Below, piece after piece: positions 16,789 through 24,540 of a DNA stretch of 64,000 nucleotides (positions within the stretch are counted from its first letter, which is position 1; each line of letters opens with the position of its first letter). The DNA comes from Bacteroides intestinalis (lineage in GTDB: Bacteria > Bacteroidota > Bacteroidia > Bacteroidales > Bacteroidaceae), in NCBI RefSeq assembly GCF_902364365.1, contig NZ_CABJDN010000001.1, positions 124,001-188,000 of the forward strand. The letters are read 5' to 3'. A model generated the notes under the pieces. It saw only the letters and a program-made list of their open reading frames with translations. It searched no databases and had not been told where the DNA came from. Made by a program: the position numbers and the translations under genes.

Positions 16789-17481
16789 ATGACACATTCA
16801 TCTTTCATACAAATTCTGTGGAAATGTATTTTCCTTTTTCTCCCTTGTACTTTATTGGCGCAAGAGCGCGCTTCTTTGGGCCATTGGATTGCCGAAGACC
16901 AGTCGGGAATGATGGACTTCACCATCCGTGAAGATACGCTTGAACTTATCGTACCCGAAGGACTTACTTTATGGTATAAAGACCGTCTGACCGGTGATTA
17001 TGAAATCAGTTATCATATCTGCATGGTGATGAATGGCGGGGAACACGATCGTCTTAGCGACATGAACTGCTTCTGGGCTGCAAACGATCCGAAATACCCC
17101 GGCAAATTATTAGCTCGCTCCACCTGGCGAAATGGTATCTTCCGTAACTATAATACATTGAATCTGTTCTATGTAGGCTATGGTGGCAATGATAATACCA
17201 CTACCCGTTTCCGTCGTTACTACGGTCAGTTTTACGATGTAGATGAGGCTCGCATCAAACCTTTGATTAAAGAGTATACCGATCCCGTTCATCTATTGAA
17301 GCCGAATCTATGGTATCACATCCGGATTCGTGTTCAGAATAATAGCACAACTTTCTTAGTAGATGGTGAGGAACTTTTCCACCTACCTCTCGAAGCCGGT
17401 GCAGGCGATGGTCATTTTGGTCTGCGCCTTCTGCAAAATCATGTTTGTTTCACGAACTTCCATATCGAACGCTTGAATTAA
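16789..17481 (+). CDS. DUF6250-type secreted protein, jelly-roll fold likely
   Basis: The protein has 230 residues with a signal peptide ending at about LLAQ. The mature part has recurrent beta-strand patterns and the segments WYKDRLTGDYEISYHICMV, NCFWAANDP, NDNTTTRFRRYYG and LLKPNLWYHIRIRVQNN, ending FGLRLLQNHVCFTNFHIERLN. I associate these with DUF6250, a family that looks like a concanavalin-type jelly roll. It is the first gene of an operon with an ABC-type PL8 lyase (21 nt later) and a sulfatase, so a role in binding or cutting glycosaminoglycan is likely. Whether it is an enzyme or a binding protein cannot be told from the sequence. Confidence 0.7.
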   Translation: MTHSSFIQILWKCIFLFLPCTLLAQERASLGHWIAEDQSGMMDFTIREDTLELIVPEGLTLWYKDRLTGDYEISYHICMVMNGGEHDRLSDMNCFWAANDPKYPGKLLARSTWRNGIFRNYNTLNLFYVGYGGNDNTTTRFRRYYGQFYDVDEARIKPLIKEYTDPVHLLKPNLWYHIRIRVQNNSTTFLVDGEELFHLPLEAGAGDGHFGLRLLQNHVCFTNFHIERLN

Positions 17482-17502
17482 TCCCAATAATATTCTCATA
17501 CC

Positions 17503-20500
17503 ATGATGACGAAATTTGATCTGATGAAATCTATCCTTGTTGCTGTATGTACTGCACTGTTCTCCTTTAGCCTGTCGGCACAAGTCGTAAAGAATGACCG
17601 GTTACTCTCTTTTGAACAACCAGAGCTTCCTACCGGCTTAAGTGCAACGAAAGCCACGCTCGGCATTAGCGACCAACATTATAAAGACGGTACACACAGT
17701 TTGCGATGGACCTTCGAACCCGGCTCTGTGTTGACTCTTCAGCGTGATCTGAAGTTCGAGAAGAAAGACCCTACTGGAAAAGATACTTACCTTTCCGCTT
17801 TCATTGTCTGGGTGTATAATGCAAAAGCCCAAGATACTACTATTGAGTTTGAATTCCTGAAAGATGGGAAGAAGTGTACTTCTTTTCCTTTCGGTATTAA
17901 CTTCACCGGCTGGCGTGCTGCATGGGTCTGCTACGAGCGCGATATGCAAGGTACTCCTGAACTCGGGATGAATGAACTGCGTATCGTTGCACCTAACGTG
18001 AAAGGAGAGTTGTTCATCGACCATCTGATAACTGCCAGTAAAGTGGATGCCCGTCAGCAAACTGCTGATGTGCAAGTGCCCTTCGTTAATAAAGGAACCA
18101 CCAACCATTGGCTGGTGATTTATGAACATTCCCTGTGGAAACCGGAAATAGCCCTTACTCCGGTTAGTGAGAAGGACAGACAAGATATGCAGTTGATGGA
18201 AAAACGTTTCCGCGATATGCTTTATACTCCTTCTAAACTTACAGAAAAAGAGATGGAAGGCATCCGTAAGAAATATGATTTCTATGGGATTACTTATAAA
18301 GACGGCGTTGTAAGCGGATTGCCCATCTTTATGGTACGCCAGGCAGAAGCTTACGAACGTATGTATCCCAACTGGGATAAAGGCATGTTCACCAAGTTAG
18401 GGATGGAGATGAGTGAGTATTTCAATCTGATGCGCCGGATAGCCTATGCTTATAACAATGCCTCGGATGATGTGACAAAGGATGAACTGAAACAGAAGTT
18501 CCTGGCTATGTACGACCACATCACCGATCAAGGAGTAGCCTATGGCAGTTGTTGGGGAAATATCCATCATTACGGATACAGTATGCGCGGTTTGTATGTG
18601 GCCTATTTCCTGATGAAAGATGTATTGAGAGAAGCCGGAAAACTGAACGAAGCGGAACGCACCTTGCGCTGGTATGCTATCACCAATGAAGTATATCCTA
18701 AACCTACGGTCAATGGCATTGATATAGATACTTTCAATACACAGACGCAGGGGCGCATGGCAAGTATCCTGATTATGGAAGATACTCCTGAGAAACTTCA
18801 ATATCTCCGTTCTTTCTCCCGTTGGATAGATTATGGTTGCCGCCCGGCACTCGGATTGGCCGGTTCTTTCAAAAAAGACGGTGCTTGTTTCCACCATCGC
18901 AATAATTATCCGGCTTATGCAGTCGGTGGTCTGGATGGTGCGACAAATATGATTTATCTGTTGAGCGGAACAGGTTTCAAAGTATCTGAAATAGCCCACG
19001 AAACAGTAAAGAATGTATTGCTTACCATGCGTTTCTATTGTAATACCAAGCAATGGGCTCTCTCCATGTCAGGACGCCATCCTAATGGAAAGGGGCAATT
19101 GATACCTATACAATATGCTACTTTGGCATTGGCTGGCACTCCCGATGGAAAGCAGGAATATGATCCTGAGCTGGCTGCCGCTTATCTGCGTCTGGTTTCT
19201 TATACGGAAACTCCTGATAAGAATGCTCCTGATTATCTACCGAAAGCATCTACTGTCCATGAACAGAAATTGAAACAACTATTTGAAGCACAGGGATTCC
19301 GTCCCGAACCCGATCCGCAAGGTAATCTGGCGTTAGGTTACGGCTGCGTTTCAGTACAGCGCCGGGATAACTGGGCAGCTGTGGTACGCGGGCATTCCCG
19401 TTACCTTTGGGCAGCAGAGCATTATCTGGATGCTAATTTCTTTGGTCGCTACCTGGCTCACGGAAGCATGCAGATATTGACCGGAAAACCCGATGAAATG
19501 GTTACTTTTACAACCAGCGGCTGGCAGGAAGCAGGCTTCGACTGGAACCGTTTCCCCGGTACGACGACTATTCATTTGCCATTCGATCAGCTTCGTGCCA
19601 AAGTGATGAATGTAGATACTTTCTCCGGTATGGAAGAAATGCTATATTCCGATGAGGCTTTTGCAGGCGGATTGTCTCAGGCAAGGTTAAACGGTAACTT
19701 CGGCATGAAGCTTCACGAGCATGACAAGTACAACGGTTCACACCGTGCCCGTAAATCTTATCACTTCTTCAATGGAACGATTGTATGTCTGGGAACGGAT
19801 ATTGAGAATACAAATGAAGAGTTCCCGACAGAAACTACCGTTTTCCAGTTGGCAGCCACTACTCCCGAAATGCATGATTACTGGGCAGCTTATAAAAGTG
19901 ACGGACAGACTTATATCGATCCTAACGGAGTAGGTTATTATTTGTCGAAAAGCTCGATGAAAGCGGCAAAATATGAAAAGAACTTCCCACAAGTTACCGT
20001 AGGTGAACGTAATCCGAAGCCTACTTCCGGTGATTGGGTTTCATTGGTATTAGAGCATGGAAAAGCTCCGAAAGGTGCTTCTTATGAATATGCTGTCCTG
20101 CCCCGCACGGATGCAGCCTCTCTGAAAGCTTTCGCAAAGAAGCCGTCTTACAAGGTACTGCAACAGGATCGCAACGCCCATGTTGTTTATTCTTTGACTG
20201 ATAACCTGACTTCATACGTACTTTTTGAAACACCACAGGCATTACCTAAGGAGGGATTGTTGCAGAAAGCTGATACTTCCTGCCTCGTCATGATACGTGA
20301 AGACAGAGATAAGCTCTTATTGACCGTTTCTCAACCGGATCTGGCACTGTATCGAGGTCCGAGCGATGAGGCTTTTGACAAGGATGGCAAACGTATAGAA
20401 CGTAGCATCTATTCGCGTCCCTGGATTGACAATGATAGTGGTGAAATACCTGTAACCGTTACTTTAAAGGGTGAATGGAATGTTGCAGAAACTCCTTATT

Positions 20501-20589
20501 GCAAAGTGATTTCCAAAGATAAGTTGCAAACTGTTCTGCGTTTTACATGCAGAGATGCCGCCAGCTTCGATGTGGAGCTGAAGAAATAA
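17503..20589 (+). CDS. PL8 chondroitin ABC-type lyase
   Basis: The protein has 1028 residues with a signal peptide ending at SLSAQ (an ATG at 17524 is an alternative start). Order: N-terminal beta-sandwich (about 30-190, [33 protein letters not shown]), alpha/alpha toroid catalytic domain (about 210-600), and C-terminal beta-sandwich domains (about 600-1028). The catalytic tetrad of ABC lyases can be placed: His465 and Tyr472 in [12 protein letters not shown], Arg525 in SGRHPNGKG, Glu639 in [15 protein letters not shown]. The His-Tyr and Tyr-Arg spacings (7 and 53) are close to those of the Proteus enzyme as I recall them. It should eliminate at uronic acids of chondroitin or dermatan sulfate, probably in the periplasm. 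It is followed 25 nt later by a sulfatase. Confidence 0.92.
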   Translation: MMTKFDLMKSILVAVCTALFSFSLSAQVVKNDRLLSFEQPELPTGLSATKATLGISDQHYKDGTHSLRWTFEPGSVLTLQRDLKFEKKDPTGKDTYLSAFIVWVYNAKAQDTTIEFEFLKDGKKCTSFPFGINFTGWRAAWVCYERDMQGTPELGMNELRIVAPNVKGELFIDHLITASKVDARQQTADVQVPFVNKGTTNHWLVIYEHSLWKPEIALTPVSEKDRQDMQLMEKRFRDMLYTPSKLTEKEMEGIRKKYDFYGITYKDGVVSGLPIFMVRQAEAYERMYPNWDKGMFTKLGMEMSEYFNLMRRIAYAYNNASDDVTKDELKQKFLAMYDHITDQGVAYGSCWGNIHHYGYSMRGLYVAYFLMKDVLREAGKLNEAERTLRWYAITNEVYPKPTVNGIDIDTFNTQTQGRMASILIMEDTPEKLQYLRSFSRWIDYGCRPALGLAGSFKKDGACFHHRNNYPAYAVGGLDGATNMIYLLSGTGFKVSEIAHETVKNVLLTMRFYCNTKQWALSMSGRHPNGKGQLIPIQYATLALAGTPDGKQEYDPELAAAYLRLVSYTETPDKNAPDYLPKASTVHEQKLKQLFEAQGFRPEPDPQGNLALGYGCVSVQRRDNWAAVVRGHSRYLWAAEHYLDANFFGRYLAHGSMQILTGKPDEMVTFTTSGWQEAGFDWNRFPGTTTIHLPFDQLRAKVMNVDTFSGMEEMLYSDEAFAGGLSQARLNGNFGMKLHEHDKYNGSHRARKSYHFFNGTIVCLGTDIENTNEEFPTETTVFQLAATTPEMHDYWAAYKSDGQTYIDPNGVGYYLSKSSMKAAKYEKNFPQVTVGERNPKPTSGDWVSLVLEHGKAPKGASYEYAVLPRTDAASLKAFAKKPSYKVLQQDRNAHVVYSLTDNLTSYVLFETPQALPKEGLLQKADTSCLVMIREDRDKLLLTVSQPDLALYRGPSDEAFDKDGKRIERSIYSRPWIDNDSGEIPVTVTLKGEWNVAETPYCKVISKDKLQTVLRFTCRDAASFDVELKK

Positions 20590-20614
20590 TGAAGTGAGTA
20601 CTTAAAATAGAACT

Positions 20615-21985
20615 GTGATGAAAGTAAGGAATATAATGTTGTGTGCAACGGCTGTCGCTCCTTCCTTGGTTTGGGCAAAAGGGTTGCCTAATATCATCTA
20701 CATTGTAACCGATCAGCAGACAGCCTCTGCGATGAGTTGCATGGGAAACGATGACTTGCATACTCCGAATATGGATAAACTGGCACAGTCAGGTGTTCTG
20801 TTCCGTAATGCCTATTGTTCTACGCCCCTGAGCGGACCTGCCAGGGCGGCTATGTTTACAGGCTATACTTCGCACGAAGTAGGACTTGCCCGAAACGGTA
20901 CGCCGATACCGGACTCGTTGCGTACCCGGACTTTGGGAACACTGATGCAGGATGCCGGTTATGATTGTATCTATGCCGGTAAATGGCATGTACATACTGC
21001 CTCCATGCCGGATAAAGAGTTCGGTTTTACTACTATCCATCCTCATAGTGATAATGGGCTGGCGGAAGCCTGTGTCGGCTTTCTGGAACAAAAACACCCC
21101 AAACCCTTCTTCCTGGTGGCGGGATTCGATAACCCGCATAATATCTGTGAGTACGCACGTAGCCAGAATTTGCCTTGGGGAAATATAGAAGACCTGCCGC
21201 AGAATGAGTGGCCGGGACTACCTCTTAATTTCGCTAAGAATCCCTATGACGCTGATGTTATCAGTTATGAGCAGAGCCTGAATTATTCGGCTTATCCTAC
21301 CCGTAACTACACTCCGGATGATTGGCGCCGTTACCGTAGCCTCTATTACCGCTTGGTTGAAAAGGTGGATGCAGAAATCGGTAAGATTTTGAATGCTATA
21401 GATAAACAGGATTTATGGAAGAATACAGTCGTGATATTTACCAGTGATCATGGCGATGGAGTGGGAGCACACCATTGGAACCAGAAATCGGCTTTATATG
21501 AAGAGGTAGTAAATATTCCTCTGATTGTAACCTTACCGGGAAAGAAGAATGCCGGCAAGGAGATGCCGCAACTGGTGAATAATGGTGTCGATTTCTTTGC
21601 AGCAGTTTGCGACTGGGCAGGCATCCGGCTTCCTGAAGGGCTGCATGGTATCTCTTTCAGAGCGTTGGTAGAGAAAGCTGATCCGTCATTGAAGCATCAG
21701 GACTATATCGTGACTGAAACCACTTTCGATAAAGGTGGAAATACACGTGGCTGGGCTTTGCGTACCTCTCGCTATAAATATGTGTTGTATGACAAAGGCC
21801 GTTATCGTGAACAACTTTTTGATATGGAAAAAGACCGTGGTGAAATGCGGAATCTAGCCATCGAGGAGAAATACAAAGTAATCCTGTTGCAACACCGTGA
21901 GTACCTGCACGACTGGATGAAGCTGCATCATGTAGCGCAGATACGTAAGGATGTACATACGATTCCGGGCGTAAATCCGGAATAA
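20615..21985 (+). CDS. S1-family sulfatase (Ser-type formylglycine site)
   Basis: The protein has 456 residues with a signal peptide (cleavage near LVWAKG). The N-terminal metal-binding Asp is in IIYIVTDQQ. The activation motif is CSTPLSGPARAAMFTG with Ser73 as the residue to be turned into formylglycine (S-G-P-A-R); a Ser-type site requires an anaerobic radical-SAM maturase, which is not in this window. KWHVH and VIFTSDHGD supply the usual active-site and metal-binding groups. It is the third gene of the DUF6250-lyase operon, so the substrate is likely a sulfated unit of chondroitin or dermatan. The exact sulfate position (2-O, 4-O or 6-O) cannot be read safely. Confidence 0.92.
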   Translation: MMKVRNIMLCATAVAPSLVWAKGLPNIIYIVTDQQTASAMSCMGNDDLHTPNMDKLAQSGVLFRNAYCSTPLSGPARAAMFTGYTSHEVGLARNGTPIPDSLRTRTLGTLMQDAGYDCIYAGKWHVHTASMPDKEFGFTTIHPHSDNGLAEACVGFLEQKHPKPFFLVAGFDNPHNICEYARSQNLPWGNIEDLPQNEWPGLPLNFAKNPYDADVISYEQSLNYSAYPTRNYTPDDWRRYRSLYYRLVEKVDAEIGKILNAIDKQDLWKNTVVIFTSDHGDGVGAHHWNQKSALYEEVVNIPLIVTLPGKKNAGKEMPQLVNNGVDFFAAVCDWAGIRLPEGLHGISFRALVEKADPSLKHQDYIVTETTFDKGGNTRGWALRTSRYKYVLYDKGRYREQLFDMEKDRGEMRNLAIEEKYKVILLQHREYLHDWMKLHHVAQIRKDVHTIPGVNPE

Positions 21986-21994
21986 GATTAATGA

Positions 21995-22936
21995 TTACCC
22001 CAACAAGCTGCGGACTGCCGCCTGGTAAGTTTCCAGCTTGTTGGCTTTATGAATTGCCTTTTTGGCTTTCCGGTCTCCGTCCGGCATCAGATATTCCCAG
22101 AAGTTTTTCATTTTCGTCAGCAGTTGTTTGTCTCCCCCCTCCAGAAGATTACCATACTGGGCAAATACGTCAGCATGGAACAATCTGAGTCTCTCCTGCA
22201 TATCCTTTTCGGAAAGCGGATGTCCCTGTTGATACTCTAAAGCTAAGGCGGGATTAGCAAGCAGTCCACGTCCTATCATAATACCCGCCAGTTGTGGGAA
22301 ACGTTCGCTGATGGCCTGTATATCTTCTACTGTAAGTAAATCACCGTTATAAATAAGCGGATGACGGCATTCGTTGTAGAAGGCTTCAAAACCTTTTAAA
22401 TCCACTTCCCCTTTATATTGTTGTTTTCCCAATCGGGGATGCATGATGATATGTGTCAGTGGCAGTTCATTCAGCAAGGGTAGCAAAGCCAGGCATTCTT
22501 CCGCGTTCTCCCAACCCAACCTCATCTTGACAGAGAACAGAAGGTCGGGGTGATTCTTTATGGCTGCAGTCAGCAATTCCCGTACCTCTTCGGGATAAGG
22601 AAGCATCCCCGAACCATTGTGTCGTTTAGCCAAAATAGGGAAAGGACATCCCAGATTTATGTCCACATTCCTATATCCTTTTTCGATGAATAGGGCAATT
22701 ATCTGCTCCATTTTGTCCACATCGGAAGCAATGAGTTGTGGAATAAGTTGCACGCCACGGTTGTTTTCCAGAGTAATCTCTCGCATATCTTTTTTTCGGA
22801 TTTCTCCGTGCTCTACACGTACAAAAGGAGTATAATAACTCTCTACACCGCCGAATATACGGGCATGCGCTTGTCGGTAAATAGCCTCGGTGTAACCTTG
22901 CAGCGGGGCAAAATGAATGGGGAGGGTACTCTGCAT
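21995..22936 (-). CDS. tRNA-dihydrouridine synthase family protein
   Basis: The protein has 313 residues with a TIM-barrel flavoenzyme pattern: FAPLQGYTEAIYR at the N-terminus, the catalytic DINLGCPFP motif with Cys97, SVKMRLGW, a divergent HPRLGKQQYKG in place of the usual HGRTRxQxYxG, and IMIGRGLLANP for phosphate binding. It should reduce specific uridines in tRNA using FMN and NAD(P)H. It is convergent with the sulfatase gene and sits inside the glycosaminoglycan locus without functional link. Its promoter box (22962-22969) abuts the end of the neighbouring glycoside-hydrolase-like gene. Confidence 0.9.
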   Translation of the reverse strand: MQSTLPIHFAPLQGYTEAIYRQAHARIFGGVESYYTPFVRVEHGEIRKKDMREITLENNRGVQLIPQLIASDVDKMEQIIALFIEKGYRNVDINLGCPFPILAKRHNGSGMLPYPEEVRELLTAAIKNHPDLLFSVKMRLGWENAEECLALLPLLNELPLTHIIMHPRLGKQQYKGEVDLKGFEAFYNECRHPLIYNGDLLTVEDIQAISERFPQLAGIMIGRGLLANPALALEYQQGHPLSEKDMQERLRLFHADVFAQYGNLLEGGDKQLLTKMKNFWEYLMPDGDRKAKKAIHKANKLETYQAAVRSLLG

Positions 22937-22961
22937 ATCAATCAGTTATTCAATATTTCTG

Positions 22962-22969
22962 CAAAGGTA
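22962..22969 (-). promoter_or_regulatory. -7 promoter box of the dihydrouridine synthase gene
   Basis: It reads TACCTTTG on the minus strand, 25 nt before the start at 22936 and immediately downstream of the stop of the gene at 22971-24098. Confidence 0.5.
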
Positions 22970-22970
22970 A

Positions 22971-24098
22971 CTATTTTAGCGGAATAACCATGTTCCAGGA
23001 GTGCGTCCCGTTTTCAAATTCACCCGGACCATCCATTGTCGCAAAGAATATGAATGCCGGCTTGCCATCCTCAAAAAGTATAAATGGACGTTCCAATTGT
23101 CCTTGTTTCGCTATTGTGCCGTCTTCCCACTCTATTGTTTTGGAATATGCTTTCGGGTCATTATCAACAGTCCAGTTGATGCCGTCTTTGGAATGTGCCA
23201 TAACACCACCTCCTTTTTCACCTGTAAATTTAGCTACATGATCCTTAAAGATGGCATGATATCCCTTATCATCCTTCCAGAGAAAAGGATCTTCCGCTTC
23301 TCCTTGTCCGTCTACCTGGAAGATGGGTTGCTCATTGTTTAATACATGGTAAGGGCCTTCGATGGTCGGAGCATAGGCCATTCCTAAAGCCATATTCGAA
23401 TATTTTCCGTTTTCCAGGTGTCTGCGTCCCTTGAAAATCATCATGACAGAACCATCTTCCTGTACTACTGGCGAGGGATTGGAAGTCAGGAAACTAAAGA
23501 AAGTATTAGGTTTCGTTTTCAGGATAGGCTCATCCAGACGCTTCCATGGTCCATATGGTGAATCGGCAACAGCCAGTCCGATGCGCTTATTGGAACGTGC
23601 TACCGTACACCAAGGACTGTCGAGCGTCAACTGGTCGTACGTTGGATCTGCGAAAGGGTGGGTGGAACCCATATAAATCAGATAGTATTTATGGTTGTAT
23701 TTCAGTATTCGCGGATTGTGTGTAGAACGTCCGTCCCAATACTGTGCACCACGTGCTGGCAGTGCTACTTCGCTGAACCGGTAAGGTCCTTGCGGAACAT
23801 CCGATACGGCATGTACAATCTCTGAAGCCACCATCCAGCCGGGATGAAAGGGAAGTGATTTGGGAAATCGGGATACAAACATATGATACTTGCCATCATC
23901 TCCTTTTACCACAGAGCTTCCCCAACTCCAATAACCTTCGCTTTCAAAAGCAGGTGTTTCTATCGCTTTACCCAGCCGGTGGAATAACGGGTTTTGTGAT
24001 TTCTGTTTTAACTCTATCAGGTTATCAATCTTCTGTGCACGGATCATACTGATTGAAGAGAGAAGTACCAGTGCAAATAATAAATAACTCTTTTTCAT
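22971..24098 (-). CDS. GH43-like beta-propeller glycoside hydrolase
   Basis: The protein has 375 residues with a signal peptide ending near SMIRAQ. Repeated blade-like units carry the pattern seen in five-bladed propeller hydrolases: GYWSWGSSVVKGDDGKYHMF, THNPRILKYNHKYYLIYMG, TSNPSPVVQEDGSVMMIFKG, EAEDPFLWKDDKGYHAIFKD and GQLERPFILFEDGKPAFIFF. Acidic residues lie at the blade starts where GH43 and related families place their catalytic groups, but I cannot assign them one by one. It is divergent from an AC-type PL8 lyase across a 442-nt gap with an unusual repeat array. Its place in a glycosaminoglycan locus is not explained by known GH43 activities. Confidence 0.75.
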   Translation of the reverse strand: MKKSYLLFALVLLSSISMIRAQKIDNLIELKQKSQNPLFHRLGKAIETPAFESEGYWSWGSSVVKGDDGKYHMFVSRFPKSLPFHPGWMVASEIVHAVSDVPQGPYRFSEVALPARGAQYWDGRSTHNPRILKYNHKYYLIYMGSTHPFADPTYDQLTLDSPWCTVARSNKRIGLAVADSPYGPWKRLDEPILKTKPNTFFSFLTSNPSPVVQEDGSVMMIFKGRRHLENGKYSNMALGMAYAPTIEGPYHVLNNEQPIFQVDGQGEAEDPFLWKDDKGYHAIFKDHVAKFTGEKGGGVMAHSKDGINWTVDNDPKAYSKTIEWEDGTIAKQGQLERPFILFEDGKPAFIFFATMDGPGEFENGTHSWNMVIPLK

Positions 24099-24196
24099 GG
24101 TTGTATTCTTGTTTCATATTATGATTTAAACTTCATTGCTTTCCTAAATATCTGTTGGTTGGCTTCATAATCCCTTTAACCCCCTCTGGAAGGTAT

Positions 24197-24329
24197 TAGA
24201 ACCATACCTGAGCTATACTTGCTCCGTACCAACTCCATACTTTCTCCGTACGAAGGTACCTCTGAGTGGAGAATGTACGGAGCAAGTACGGCTCAGACAG
24301 GTTCCGGGTATGGAGCAGGCATACTGCGG
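24197..24329. repeat. Inverted array of degenerate 11-bp repeats
   Basis: This lies in the 442-nt gap 24099-24540 between divergent genes. On the minus strand five units follow in exact 11-bp steps (24251 down to 24197): GTACGGAGAAA, GTATGGAGTTG, GTACGGAGCAA, GTATAGCTCAG, GTATGGTTCTA. On the plus strand units start at 24275, 24286, 24297, 24308 and 24319: GTACGGAGCAA, GTACGGCTCAG, ACAGGTTCCGG, GTATGGAGCAG, GCATACTGCGG. The two arms form an inverted repeat whose core (ACTTGCTCCGTAC at 24217-24229 with its complement at 24275-24287) is perfect over 13 bp. Eleven bp is about one DNA turn. In the rest of the gap I see no clear promoter box and no gene. Confidence 0.85.
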
Positions 24330-24540
24330 AGGTAAAATGTACTGTACGAAAATCAGAAAGTTTCGATCAGCAGATTTAATGAACGTAACAAAGATAATCT
24401 TTATTTCATTTCTTGATACTCTTTCCATAAACTCTTGGACGATAACATACGGTTTATTGTATGATTTGGATAGTTTCTTCTTTCTCTTTTTCCCTATTTT
24501 TGATGAGCTAATCTTTATTGATAAAATCAAATAAGTTACC

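Noticed and set aside
18397..19053. Open frame on the minus strand opposite the first ABC-type lyase
   Set aside because: Covers the catalytic domain of the lyase on the opposite strand; no start signal or homology pattern.
24197..24329. 11-bp repeats as part of a small coding gene on the minus strand
   Set aside because: An open frame crosses the region, but it has no ribosome site and no recognisable protein pattern, and the exact 11-bp phase (not a multiple of 3) argues against coding.
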